From positions 2,281 through 66,280 of the forward strand of contig NW_003134343.1 in assembly GCF_000003605.2 (NCBI RefSeq): a stretch of DNA of 64,000 nucleotides, written 5' to 3'. Under the pieces are notes generated by a model. That model was not told where the DNA came from. It saw only the letters and a list, made by a program, of their open reading frames with translations, and made no database searches. This DNA comes from Saccoglossus kowalevskii (taxonomy: Eukaryota; Hemichordata; Enteropneusta; Harrimaniidae). Numbering within the stretch: the first letter of the stretch is position 1; every line of letters begins with the position of its first letter. Shown in pieces: positions 52,702 to 64,000 of this stretch. Made by a program: the position numbers and the translations under genes.

Positions 52702-55280
52702 CTGATTCTTGGATTTGATGATGCATTTAATCATGAAATATTACAAACAGTATTTGGTTATGGGGACAGCAGTATAGTGATCATTATATCTTACATAAAC
52801 TTAGAGGGAATCCAGGATCAGAGGTCCAGTGAAGCGTGATTTGATTTAATAGATAAACAATAAATATACTCCGTTAGTCTGTAAAAGTAGGTTATTTGTC
52901 TAACAGGATTTAATGTGTTTCACCACGCACATTGTATATTTCATTTCACAGATGTACATTAAATTAATGTGACATTCGTCTAGATTCATTAGAATAAAGA
53001 CGCCTTGAAGAGGGACAGGTATGTATATTTGCTATTTAAGGTGGAGATGCAGGTTCGTGGGCACTTGGGAGTCAAAAGACGATTTTAAAATATAGATAAC
53101 AGGTGCAAACTTTATCTCTTTTGAATGCTTAGCAAGATTTAGCAAGACTGTACATAAATAATAAAAAGGAAACATGGTGAAAAAAAGAAAAGACGGGATC
53201 TCCATATTATGCACTATATTTAACTTTTTACAAAACGATAATACATTTAAATTTGGAACTGTTACATCCATTTTAATTATGAGCATTAGCAAACTTCTTA
53301 CTGAGTGAATTGTTATGCAAATTAGCAATTATCTCAGCTTCTTTTTAGTGCACATCCAAGAACTTTAAAAAGCAATAGCTCCTAGACGCTTTGACCTTTT
53401 GTTTTGAAATGTTCACAAATGATTGACAATGTGTTTATCTTCAAAACGCCGTCGGGGCATTGTTTTTGGTTGAGCAGTGTTACAACAATTGTACAGACAA
53501 CTAGCCTGGGTGTTAATTTATGCATAAACTTGAAGTAGTGAAATTTAAGCTGCTGCCCTGCAAAATTGACAACTGGTAGACAGTTTTCAAGACGGCACTT
53601 TCTTCATAGTAAACAGATGTACCCGTAAACCAATTCTGACAGGAAACAGAAGCATGGTTTAGAAGCTATTTTTTAAAATCACTTTTGACCAAAAAAGTAC
53701 ATTTTTGTGCATATTACAGTGTGCATAAAAAAATACTAACAAAATTTTAAAATTCATACAATAAGCTTTCCGAAAATATATAGTTTTGTGAACAAGGGAG
53801 GTCATCTTGGTTTCCTAATTAACTAATTAAAATACCTGTCAGGTAAACTGCATCCTACCTAACACTCTTCCTCTCAATAGTTTGAAACTGGTCTGAGCAT
53901 CGTTCACATCAGTAAACAATGTGATTGACTGACTGTGATTCAACCTATAAACCACCTGTCAAAGTGTGCATTTCTGTGTATAGTTTAATTGTGTGGTACG
54001 AACTTGAATAAATCCTGGGTAGTCTAAATACACACGTAATTAGATTTTAATTTAGCTTAGTGTTAAATACATATATTCACACTCGCTGGGACTGTTAATA
54101 GCCAATGTACCAAACCTTATATGTCTACATTGTGTGTCGGGTGACACGTTGGACAGTTGATATTTCTGCAGTTTGGAGTGTGAACATAATCTGGTTACCA
54201 TAGTGATAATGCTACACTTTCGATCTCGATTTTTATTTAACACAGCTTGGTGAATGTCTGTGCATATTAACTGTTCGGTAACAACAAAATCACCTTAACA
54301 ACAGCACTAAGAGGACATCACCTTGTACGCGTGGACAATTCAGCGTGTCATTGTTTGGCATAACTATGTCCTTTGGTTAAGATACAGCTGTACAGTAGAC
54401 TCTGGGAGAATGCTCGGTGGTCAACCATTCAAAGGCGGTGTAATAATCTAGTCTGGTGGACTAGTCTATAAAAAGGGGTCTAAATCAAGCCTCGTGGCTG
54501 TCGTTTACTACTGGGGTTCCCTCCATACAGCACGGGGTTCCAAGGAGCAACGTGACGAAGTGGTCGCTATTCGATGTTCGTTGTTCGCCGGTAAAGGCGA
54601 CGACTACATTAAACATTAACTCACCACAGTTTGCTTTGTTGTTAGAAGACCACATGTACGGGGACTGCCGATGACGGAAAACTACAGTGAAGAGTAATAC
54701 TTTGTGTGACCACATATTGGGACGTCGGACTTTGCGTCAAGAGACTGGTTAGTAACAGGTCCCACAAACACATTAGAATAGGTGCATAGTCGTTCCTTAT
54801 GTTTGTTTCGCATATTTCGGTCTTGGTCCAAACGCATGTAGTCTTTGCGAATCGTAATTAATTTTAAGTAGTGTATTCACAACAGAGATAGGCCACTAGT
54901 CAACTCGTGTCCTCGTGTGTATTATTATCCCAATAAATGCGGTTAGTTTGACCGTCAAAAATATTCTATTGTCTGTTTCATGTATTCACACCACACTACT
55001 ACTTCGTTCTACAACTACGAGATACTATGATTGTAGTTTCTGGCTTGGTTTCAAGAACCCACACAAGTTGGAATATCTGCATTGTTTGGCATTAATTGGT
55101 TCGCCCTAGTCTCATCGCAATTTACTGGCCAGTTTATGCAAATTACAAATTAATTAGAAATATCACAAACAAATCTTCATTTATATACCTGTGTTTGTTT
55201 TATAGAATATGTCCACATATAAAGTTACCTTTTATTTCAAGGAAGAGGAAGAAAATGTTTTAGAGATTTGTTTTGCTTGT
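52702..55280. other. Mostly unrecognised non-coding DNA
   Basis: No gene identified. The 52990-54050 part has the look of non-coding interspersed repeat but I cannot name it. At 54449-54470 a small inverted repeat CTAGTC/GACTAG precedes a strong TATA box, described separately. Confidence 0.35.
54466..54480 (+). promoter_or_regulatory. Strong TATA box, possibly of an LTR-like unit
   Basis: CTATAAAAAGGGG is an almost ideal TATA box. A GC-richer 400-bp stretch follows, then CCAATAAATG (polyadenylation signal) at about 54930. A TATA box and a polyadenylation signal about 460 bp apart without a coding frame between them is the layout of an LTR, but I could not find matching TG..CA ends with a target duplication. 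It could equally be an ordinary promoter. Confidence 0.4.
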
Positions 55281-55337
55281 TCTCCCGTTATGAAACCACC
55301 GTCGGTAAAGTTCCGGCCTACCCTGGACAGTAACTAA

Positions 55338-56485
55338 TTTGTAGTGGACAATGTTTCTGGGATTGTCGATAGTACTGTATTACACTTTGAGCGTAAAACA
55401 ACCCCTCAATATAGAAGTCGTCAGATAGCAAGCCTGCAATATTAGTCGTCACAGTCGTCAAAGATGCTGTTGTTAGAACAACTCTTGGCAACTTTGAACT
55501 ATATATGAAAACGGTGATGACGATGATATTATTGTAACATGTAGACACACTGATGCTAATATAATATATAATACAAGATAATTTGATAATTTGATTGGAA
55601 AATAGTTGATGAATTGAACACAAATGGCAGGATTGGAATTGGTATACATGTCACCGTTGCTGGAGTGAGTTGGTAATTCAATAGAAATATATGAAATTTA
55701 CATGAGGCATGCAGAATGAAGTATAATTTATTATATTAAATTGTTTATTCGACATCGCTTCCAATTGACCTTGCACGACGAATATGTTTTTAAAGAGTGA
55801 GATAAGGACAGTCTGCCCATGACACCGATGAATGTCTGTCTACGAGGAGGGAGATACGTTTCGAACAATGTGGAAGGCCATAAGTTGTACAACATAATAA
55901 AAATGTTAATTATTACTGTAAGGTTTAAAATATTTTATAACATAATACAAGGAAAGATAGAATTATTTTTTTTCAGAAAGTGAAGGGATTTTCCAGATTT
56001 TCCCAATCGCCGGCGAATTGCAAGTATACCTTCTGCATTCGTTAGTCGAAGAGAAGAGAAGAAAAATTACATTACATAGAATGGAATCAAGGCATCCCTG
56101 TACAGGAGTCACTAACGCATGTGTATGTGAATATCACGGACATGAACGACAACTCGCTAATAGTTGTTTTGTGCTACGTGTGCCTTGTTTATCATGTAAA
56201 TGTATTGGAATTTCTATAACTGCGTTGCAACTGCAACTGAGCTAGGTAATGTATCCACTGAATAATACTGTAACAGAATATTTCGTAAAAACTCCATCAG
56301 TGGAAAAATTAATACAAATATAAGTATCGACGAATGTCGAACCAGTCAGAATTTCAACCGCCGAGTGAAGAGGGTGACATCAACGACAATACGCCATTTT
56401 TACAGACAAATCGTATACATCTACCTTGTTAACAGAACACTGTGTTGGTATTCTAGATGGTACTGATCATGGCGATGGGACTTTG
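55338..56485 (+). pseudogene. Broken cadherin-repeat gene relic
   Basis: Three plus-strand patches carry cadherin-repeat wording. At 55338-55445, FVVDNVSGIVDSTVLHFER then TTPQY matches the F-x-VD-x-x-TG-x-I ... L-D-x-E strand pattern and ends in a stop. At 55977-56154, after a good acceptor (TTTTTTTTCAG), SEGIFQIFPIAGELQV leads into a one-base frame change near 56090 and then VNITDMNDN, the calcium-binding DxNDN motif. At 56376-56482, DINDNTP is followed in other frames by TEHCVGILDGTDHGDGT, resembling the E-x-x-x-G and D-x-D-x-G motifs of the next repeat. Cadherin repeats mediate calcium-dependent adhesion at the cell surface. The stops and frame changes mean this piece is not functional. 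It may derive from a large FAT/dachsous or protocadherin-like gene. Confidence 0.6.
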
Positions 56486-59400
56486 TAGGTGATAGTATAG
56501 CTGACACAATATATAACGTTCTTGTGGGTATTTTGGAGTTGTACAAGAGGGATCTAAAAGTTTCTCGAGGCAGAGGATTATTAAGTATAATTTTTTTGGG
56601 ATTTCAATAGCATTAATATGCAATGTTAGACATATTGGATTGTGATTAAATTACTAGTACGGTTGCAATATGGCAATATTTACGAAATGGGCTCACTGCA
56701 AAACAAATATTAAAATAAAACCAACACTTATTTGATTTATGAATAATTGAACTTGTGTAACACAGACTGGTCGAATAACTCGCACCTGCACATGGTGGCC
56801 GTGAGCGAAACGTTCTAAAATTAACCTTCTGCCTTGCATTAATTAATTATTCATTATTATATACATGGATAATATATATTTGTTTTAATATTTCATTTAT
56901 ACGAAACATATAATTCACGTGTTACATCCACTTGACAGATAATCAAATCCTAAAGTAGTATTCAATGACTTAGTGACGAACGATACAGATACGTTTATTT
57001 CTACAACGGTAAGTATAATCTTGCATTACTGATGAAGAGCAATATAGCTTAATCTATATATGTATTATCTCATACCTGTCCTATCATTATAGGTTTTTAT
57101 CAATGATGAAGTTCTGTAGTTTGTTTACGAATCATGCTATGTATTGTACGATAGAGAACACTGGGTTATTGATTATATCATTATTATATTTCACAAGTGT
57201 GTCACGCTTAATTTATGCAAGCTGGCATACCACAGTTTTCAGTGTTTAGAAATAGGCAAGGTGAATGACAAGCGAGTTTAAATACTTATTTTTGTATCTC
57301 AGAATTAGCTCTAATATGAAGTTGGTATAATATAAGATTATACCCCCGTGTGTATACGCCATGAAACTAGTCTAAATATGCGTGGTAAAATCGCCTCTGT
57401 GGTAATTATTCGTTAATTGGTAATGGTAATACTTTGTCAATAGTATGTAATATATGTCATATGTCGCGTTCGCGACAATGTTGTGTGATAAAGTAGTGTA
57501 ATAATTTTCGATATTTCTAAACTGTATTAACAAATCAGGTAATCTGATTTGTCCGTACAAAATGATTACAACCATTGACATAATGGCTAGAAATCTCATA
57601 GTACGCCGACAACTCAATATATTGATGATTCAGCAACAATGTACTTGGAGGTATGCTAGGAAGTATATGAATTTAAATATTTCAATTAAATACGATTTTG
57701 TTATAAAGCCGAGCATACATGACTCGCCATTTCTAATTTAATTTCTTCATGTACATGTTTCTTCAAAGTCCAATGGGAATTTCTCAAGCATTGTGTGAAG
57801 GTCATGGATTGAATTTACTCCAAAATTTGTAATCATCTTCCCAATGTATGCCCGAATTCATAAATAAATTGGGAGCTTCAAAAATATATTTCTATTTATT
57901 TGAACACCTATTGCGGTTACTTTACGTTTATTTTTGTGGCAATCAATACATGATTCCTGGAATGCATTGGTAACATGATTACTTTTTGGAGTCAAATCAA
58001 TCCGCAAGAAATAATGGATTTAACTAAATAATGGATTTAACAAACTCAAGGTACCCAGTACAATTTAGGATTATTCGAAATGATGTCTAGCGTGTATACA
58101 CATTTTAGCCGACATACTGTAAAACCATCAGTATTGGCGTATTTTATGACTGCCTGGATCAATCAGATTCCGGGGCTTGTATTAAATATTATGGAACATT
58201 ATTACTATGCTCCATTGACAGAAAGTAATAGTAGTTGGAGGTGAACCTTGCACGTTAATTTGAAAATATAACAAATTCTCGTGAACGAAGATATGACCAT
58301 ATATGATGCATGCAAAATTGAGGCACTCCTGGGAAACAAATCCCATCATTTTCCCAAAATCCAAAATGACGAACAAAACATTTGTTTCATTACAAGCTAT
58401 GGTCATATATGCTAGGTGCGAAATATTCAGCTGAAACAACTGCGAAAATCCAAGATGGCGACGAAATCATACGGCTCACCCAAATAATTTGTTTTCTTTC
58501 TGAAGCATTTCGGTATAAATATGCAACATAGCAAATTTCAAAATAATCCGATAAATGGTGCATCAGTAAAAACATACTTCCTGTCTAGAAGAAATCAAAG
58601 GTGGCAGCCAAACCATGTGACCAATCATAAATAACTTTGCAAACTAGAATGAGCATTTTAAAAAATTCAGATAAATGTGTTCAGTGAAGATTTGTAAGAA
58701 ATTTTGTCATTTTTCGGGAACAAACCTGGTGGAAAATGTTACGTAACCGCTAAGGTTCCGTGAGATGATCCCCCCCCCCCATCCAACAGAGCTTTTGGGG
58801 TTGGGGCTCATTATTGCTGTCATATTATACCTACGGTTATTTATTTAGTAGCTACAGTCACATGATTTAAACATATTGAACTTTGACCCGACACAACGGT
58901 TAATAAATAGGATAGACACACTCATGTAACAGATTTGCTAAACTCTCGTCAGCGACATTATCTACTAGCCCTGTTCGTGAAGTACAGGGAATATACGGTA
59001 ACCATGTGTACGACGATCAGCTGAACTGTCACACGCTGGAGTCGTATGAGAGAAGAAAGGTCAGCACAGGTCAGTACCATTCACAGGCTGTGCATCTATC
59101 AGGGTGGGTACGAGAACTGTATTTTTCCAATAATGATATAGTTTCTGAAAGCCCTAAAATTATAGTTCAACACCAAACTCTATGATGCCATTAGTAATAA
59201 TTAATGCGCCGTTCAAATTATATCTTCAAATGTCCGTAATATTTATATTTTAGAGTGAAGTTGAAGAATTTCGCGACAGAATGTTAAAGACAATTGTCGC
59301 ATATAGTATACTATAGTATTGTAAAATGTAAACTGCAACATGTGTGATGAAAAAGAAACCTATGAATAGTGAGGTGCAACTTCGCCTCATCGCCAAACCT

Positions 59401-61566
59401 TGGCAGATTCTAGTGAGAAAGAAAAACATGGTTTAAGTGCACCGTCTTTAGCAAAGCTAGTGATATGTTCTTCAATGCACTGCCCAATAAAATCCATTAT
59501 TATCACGGAAAATAAATCTGCAGTAGAAGATTTTCTTCCTAGCCGGTGATTTCGAGATGTTTCACAATCGGTTACCCGGGGGCTGAAAATCCAAATAATT
59601 AATTCAAAATAATTCAATCTATTAATTTGTCACCCTAGACACCAAAGATGATCGTCATTATGGCGTTTTTCCATGATCACTGGTTAATATATAGAGGTAT
59701 AACAATTACTCATAATGGAATCAATAATAGATTATGATAAATAGTATTAATATTTTCACTATAAACATACAAATAACAATTGCATTCAGGCATATATTTA
59801 ATATACTTGTCATTTGTGATGTCATGCGATATGCTATATGATTAACGTCCGAAGTGCAACGATTCCAAGTGTTTGTTCTTCAGGGTTGGGGGAATGTATT
59901 GTGAGTCTCACGGTAAAGAGATGAGCATGTATGATGATCCATATTTCTGTTAGTATTGTATGGAGCAGCAGAGATGTAATCTGATTTTGTAGTTACGAGT
60001 AGTTGGAATAACCTGTGTGAAATGCGTGTTTCAAGGTAAAACGCAAGGTGGTGGGCATTTGATCATTTGAAAACAACCGACCAATGAGTGTTTTTCCCAA
60101 TAAAAGAAACATTCTTATTCCGATTTCACTGTTACAATTTTCGCAACATAACATTGACGCGTATTCTTCAGCGGTTTTAATACGTGATTGAATGCAGTTG
60201 TACTTAACGGGGCGACAAATATCACTACTAATTTGGCAACTGTTATTAAAAGTGTGGGCTATCGTCAATGTGTGTATCCAAGGATATACGAGGTATACAG
60301 CACAATTACATGTAGGTCTTATTTTCTCAAAATACTTTGTTCACATACCACACAGTCGACTGCAATGTTTAAACCATTATTTCATTTCTTTACAAATATA
60401 GTTGTCAATGATACATTTGCAAATACTAGTGATAAAAATGTGGGCATTATATAAATATGACTTAGGTGTCAATGTGAACCGACGTATTCAAACTATATCG
60501 TTATAAATTCAGTCAAAACACTTTTTAATCTGTGTAATTGACGTAATTATAAATAAGTAAAAAGGGTAAAATTTGTACAGTTTCCAAGCGAAATGAAATT
60601 CCAGTAAATAAATACAACTGTCCTTTTTGTAGTTTATATTTCAGACTAACTTCACTTACCCACTGTTAGGGAACAGCTATTAAGTAGAGTATTTTCGAAA
60701 TTTAAATAACAGCATTATTGTTTATTACAGTAAGCATACTCGTAGACATACAGCTCCATTACATGCATAGGAGTGAAACCCGCCACCCTCCCTCAGGTGC
60801 GTGCATTCAAGCATGTGGCGGGTGCAGATTACCAAAGGTTTTTTAGACCCGTCATTATTCGGGTTTTTATTTCTGTTTTTTTCTGCACGGCTTATGTGCC
60901 GCTTATAGGAATCACCGTTTTTACTACCCCATGTACAATAGCTATTAGTTTTCAATTTCCTCATCTATGTATACGTAGTTACTACACATATTTGTTAGTA
61001 AATCTTGAGATCCGTGTACTCATGGCAACGGCATCACACTCTGATTGCCAGTGTGTGTGTGTGGTTTTATGGTGTGCCAGTGTGGTAGAGTGGAAACATA
61101 GTATATCTCAATATTGTATTAACAACGCCATGATTTCAGCTTTACCAGTTGGATATAAAACTTGAATGTCTTATTTCGGTTTTTCAGGTTAATTTTTATG
61201 TTGTGCATTAGGAGCATTTTCTTTCGCCATATTTATATTCTCACGACATATGTGCATGGTATCTTTGATTCAAAATTGGATCGGGAAATCGTGACTGAGG
61301 CTGTGGATATTCGTTTCTCTGTACGAGCGTTGAATGAAATATGGAATGAGTCTGAATTTGCGATCCACACTAAAACTACGATATAAGTGAAGACGCAGTT
61401 AGAACTGACAACTCGATTTAATTATAAAAAATGTATATAATACATGTACCGATATTTAAAAATACTGTGCGTTTCTACCATGATCGCAGAATTCAAAATT
61501 TAATTACGATTATCGTGGTAACGTGCTACCACATTTTGCCATGCAAATGCATTTAGCATCAAACTC
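56486..61566. other. Gene-poor stretch with a diffuse repeat
   Basis: Around 58290-58690 loosely repeated words (AAAATCCAAAATGACG / AAAATCCAAGATGGCG; TCCGATAAATGGTG / TTCAGATAAATGTG) suggest an old repeat with units of roughly 120 bp. A poly-C run lies at 58770-58780. At 58953-59059 a 107-bp open segment lies between TCTCGTCAG and GGTCAGC and could be an exon, without a recognised domain. Frames at 60725-60964 (minus) and 60773-61165 (plus) overlap and neither resembles a known family. Confidence 0.4.
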
Positions 61567-61787
61567 CTAATTATCATCACTCAAAAAATACATCCCCATA
61601 AACGTGGACTCTTGCTGTGAATCTAACCTCACCGAGTCGTCAGGAAGATACACTTTCATGTAAATTTTATCGTTTTTCATCAATCGAAATAATCCAGAAT
61701 GGAAACTGCTGTAATAGAAATCAGAATGCCCCTGGGTACGTCCACTCTTCATAAGATCTATTGGGTCAGGTTGGTAGGCTCGATTCT
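61567..61787 (-). CDS. TNF-superfamily ligand, last coding exon
   Basis: The acceptor TTTTTTCGAACAG lies just upstream of 61787. The exon encodes the second half of a TNF homology domain and ends at a stop at 61567. Key family features are the Y-x-P-x-x-x-x-LMKSGRTQ strand region, SGLFRLMKNDKIYMKVYLP (the G-x-F-x-L-x-x-x-D-x-I-x-V core) and ESTFMGMYFL, the C-terminal FFG-like strand found in nearly all members. TNF ligands are type II membrane proteins or shed trimers that bind TNF receptors to control immunity, apoptosis or development. It joins the exon at 62006-62084 in phase 1 (G + AG gives Glu). The domain lacks the collagen or EDA-specific features I can check here, so I do not assign an orthologue. 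Confidence 0.85.
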
Positions 61788-62005
61788 CTGTTCGAAAAAA
61801 TGAAATGTTAAAAGTTAATGCACGAGCAATCAATATTTTATTCATTATATTTCACTGTGCCGTTATTTGGTTTGTGGTAAAAAAGTTTTATGTTTGCTGG
61901 TTGCCATGGTTATTGATTCTCCGGTACGAAGACCGGGCAGTGGGTCTAATGAATAGCATAGAGAATAACGGTAAATACATTGCATCATAATGTGAGTTCA
62001 CTAAC

Positions 62006-62084
62006 CCCGCACGGTGTAGTGCAGATATTCGCTGGGGCGTCCTGCTAGCCGTTCGTTTCCTCCTGAATCGTCACGAAAGTACAC
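62006..62084 (-). CDS. TNF-superfamily ligand, middle exon
   Basis: A 79-bp exon found by joining logic: the acceptor CCACCCTTAG precedes GTGTAC at 62084, and the donor GTTAGT follows at 62005. It encodes VYFRDDSGGNERLAGRPSEY then LHYTVR (phase 0 in, phase 1 out), the strand after the YSQ motif (YSQ-VYF in many members). Both phases fit the flanking exons exactly, which is strong support although the exon is too short to stand out as an open frame. Confidence 0.8.
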
Positions 62085-62593
62085 CTAAGGGTGGAACAGG
62101 AACGTCATACGCTATCGTACATGGAATATGGCGTAAGTGGCTGTTGGGTGGTGTTCGGTTTTTGGTGTTTCAAGTTCACAGTCACGGTTGGTTTTCATTG
62201 AAACAGCGAGTGTGTGGATCATCATCTGACGCAAGACCACTTAATAATTGCCCATGGCGACAGTATTAACATTCGTTCAATATCACTAATGCAAAATAGT
62301 CTGTCAAGCCAAATCATTGCCAGATATCTGTAGCCCAATTCACTCATTGGATTTTAATAATAGGGAACTTTTACGAAATATAATATTATTTTCACTGATG
62401 ATAAAAAGATGGCATCAGTGAATTTTAAAAAACACTAAAAAATCTCAAATTACTGTTTGATGTTTCATCTTTCTAAACACAAAGTAAAAACTAAAAAACG
62501 ATATGATCTGACACGGATTTAGGTCTTTCCAATATTTCATCTAATTTTAGGCTGTGGTGGTGATAGTGTTATTGTTTTAAGTAACATACTTAC

Positions 62594-62736
62594 TTGACTG
62601 TACACGTAGTAGATTCCAGACTTGGGGACCACTATGTGATGTTCATCAACATGTACTTGTTTAGTGAACGACTTGCCGTCATGACATTCCCAGGGACCAA
62701 CCTTCTTGTAATTCGGTTGTTTACGAATACGTTTAT
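62594..62736 (-). CDS. TNF-superfamily ligand, exon with the VVPKSGIYYVYSQ motif
   Basis: This 143-bp exon is bounded by the acceptor GTACTTCGTTTAG and the near-perfect donor GTAAGTATG (62593). It encodes a basic start, VGPWECHDGKSF, and HHIVVPKSGIYYVYSQ, the hallmark strand of the TNF fold. It starts in phase 1, so at least one earlier exon (cytoplasmic tail, membrane segment, stalk and the first strand) exists. I could not find it up to 64000; it probably lies outside the window. Order on the minus strand is this exon, 62084-62006, then 61787-61567. Confidence 0.85.
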
Positions 62737-63006
62737 CTAAACGAAGTACAAAAAAGGCTGATAAAGGCGTGACTTAGTTGTGACGTGAACATTCCTTAAA
62801 TTATGTGAACTGCTTAGACCACATCTTCGCTAGCCAAGGTCTGAGTTTATTCGGCCAAGCCTCAGACGTTGGCAGAACGACCACGTGGTAGAACGACCAT
62901 CAATTATACGTATTCTAACAGCGCCCCCAGTAGTCAGTTGCGGCTAATCATTGTCCAATAAGTTTGCGTGTTGCAAATCCCTCTTTGGCGTTTCATTTTA
63001 AACAAA
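62737..63006. other. Short intergenic or intronic stretch, possible promoter of the RecQ-like fragment
   Basis: TCCAATAAG (CCAAT box) lies about 50 bases before the ATG at 63007. It may also be part of the TNF gene's next intron. Nothing else is clear. Confidence 0.3.
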
Positions 63007-63108
63007 ATGGCAGCGCCCATAAATCGTGATATTTGTGATGATAAAATTGCAAAAGTTTTCGGTGTTTGTGCTCTCAAGCCTCATCAGGTACAGGCAATCG
63101 ACGCAGTT
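63007..63108 (+). pseudogene. Truncated RecQ-like helicase N-terminus
   Basis: The frame from the ATG at 63007 reads MAAPINRDICDDKIAKVFG then VCALKPHQVQAIDAV. This is the start of a RecQ-family DNA helicase (the FG-x-x-x-LKPHQ-x-x-AI box equivalent to motif 0, just before the Walker A segment). The expected GKS-type motif I does not follow. The frame continues to 63435 with unrelated sequence containing a hairpin (CTGATTGGGCGCC / GGCGCGCCCAATCAG at 63140-63178). There is no good donor at the break, so it looks like a fragment cut off by an insertion or captured by a mobile element. Multi-copy RecQ-like genes are common in invertebrate genomes. Confidence 0.5.
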
Positions 63109-64000
63109 GAATTTTATTTTATAATTTGTTACGTCCAAGCTGATTGGGCGCCTTGTATCGAGGCGCGCCCAATCAGATTTCACTGCTTAAGATACGCAAT
63201 TAACCTATGCGATCCCGTGCGGTATCGCGTAGAAGCCTATAGGTCGAAAACACGGGACCGTGCGATTCGGACGATGCTTAGACCACTGCATTTAATTTCG
63301 TATTCATGGTGTTTTCGCCGGGGTTATAGTTCCAACCAGTTTCCTATTCAAGTAACGTCGCTGATCGGATGGGAACATGAACATTTTAGGTGGCACAGTG
63401 TAGCTTTTGCGTGCATTCAAATACGTGACGATTGATGGTACGTGTATTGAATATGCAATATTATTATTTGATACGGCATGTTGGAGACCAAATTTGTTGT
63501 AATCTAAAAGAAACGTTTGTATTGGTTCGATGAAAACATGAAAAACGTTAATACACCTGTGCGATGACCTTCGTGAAAAAAAACACGGGTCAAAAATATC
63601 GCGTAGTGTGGATCGATACTGAACCCAAATAATTATTCACCGATTCACTTTTAGCTTCAAGTACATTTTACGACAGTTGCAATTACTAAGAATCACTAAC
63701 ATCGACTTTCATCGTCATAAATTTGAAATAATCACCAAAACCTTATACATTAAAAACAAAATGATTACAGCCTTAAACGTTTACAAAATATAGCCGAGGT
63801 GCCATTACATTCTGATATATACACAGCTGTAAATACCATAAAGTACTTGTCCTTTTCTCAAATAATTCAGCCTAGAAATATGCCAAAGAAATTAAGAAAC
63901 AAAGCAAAACATAATATGTGTTTCTTTTAGTTAGTCACTATTGAAATGAGCAAATGGCATCGTAATTAATGGATTGGACACTGATTCACGCATAAAATAG
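63109..64000. other. Non-coding DNA after the RecQ-like fragment
   Basis: Inverted repeats lie at 63140-63178 and, more weakly, 63190-63280 (CGATCCCGTG against CACGGGACCG). The last 500 bases are AT-rich with no feature I can support, and no upstream TNF exon was found on the minus strand. Confidence 0.4.

Noticed and set aside
60725-61165. Overlapping frames on both strands (79 and 130 codons)
   Set aside because: No recognised domain in either; overlap on opposite strands and the GTG start of the longer one argue against genes.

Overview
The window is AT-rich animal nuclear DNA. It has spliced genes with GT-AG introns, long gene-poor intergenic stretches, and scattered transposon relics, foldback elements and degenerate minisatellites. 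No prokaryotic features are present (no operons, ribosome binding sites or CRISPR arrays). The gene content (an amine GPCR with a histamine H3/H4-type pocket, a TNF-superfamily ligand, cadherin and EGF modules, a Crypton-derived domain and a RecQ-like fragment) together with the repeat types suggests a marine invertebrate. A non-vertebrate deuterostome such as a hemichordate is my best guess, but the sequence alone does not settle the species.

Layout. 1-9.8 kb: mostly featureless intergenic DNA holding a 149-bp hAT-type MITE with a perfect 8-bp target duplication (4952-5100), a second possible hAT-like element bounded by 8-bp repeats (5544-5937), and a minus-strand exon-like ORF with a Crypton-derived domain (about 7.1-7.5 kb). 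9.84-11.3 kb: the clearest gene, a complete seven-helix receptor on the minus strand. 11.8-20.2 kb: a tRNA-like A box, one copy of a dispersed repeat, and otherwise nothing I can name. 20.25-23.7 kb: a decayed LINE on the minus strand, whose C-terminal Cys-motif region has expanded into five near-identical 49-bp tandem copies. 23.7-38.2 kb: a second copy of the dispersed repeat and one well-bounded Cys-rich exon (30.73-30.94 kb). 38.2-45.7 kb: a repeat-rich segment with a foldback element, a solo LTR flanked by a 4-bp repeat, a roughly 40-bp minisatellite split by a 1.4-kb insertion that itself contains a palindrome and an inverted duplication, and a 33-bp minisatellite. 52-56.5 kb: a possible secreted EGF-like gene and a broken cadherin-repeat relic. 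61.5-62.75 kb: the last three exons of a TNF-superfamily ligand gene on the minus strand. 63.0 kb: a truncated RecQ-like helicase N-terminus on the plus strand.

The genes do not form an evident functional cluster. The receptor and the TNF ligand are both cell-signalling genes but lie 50 kb apart. I did not find a convincing new molecular system. The most unusual structures are the tandem expansion inside the LINE coding region and the minisatellite interrupted by a composite inverted-repeat insertion.
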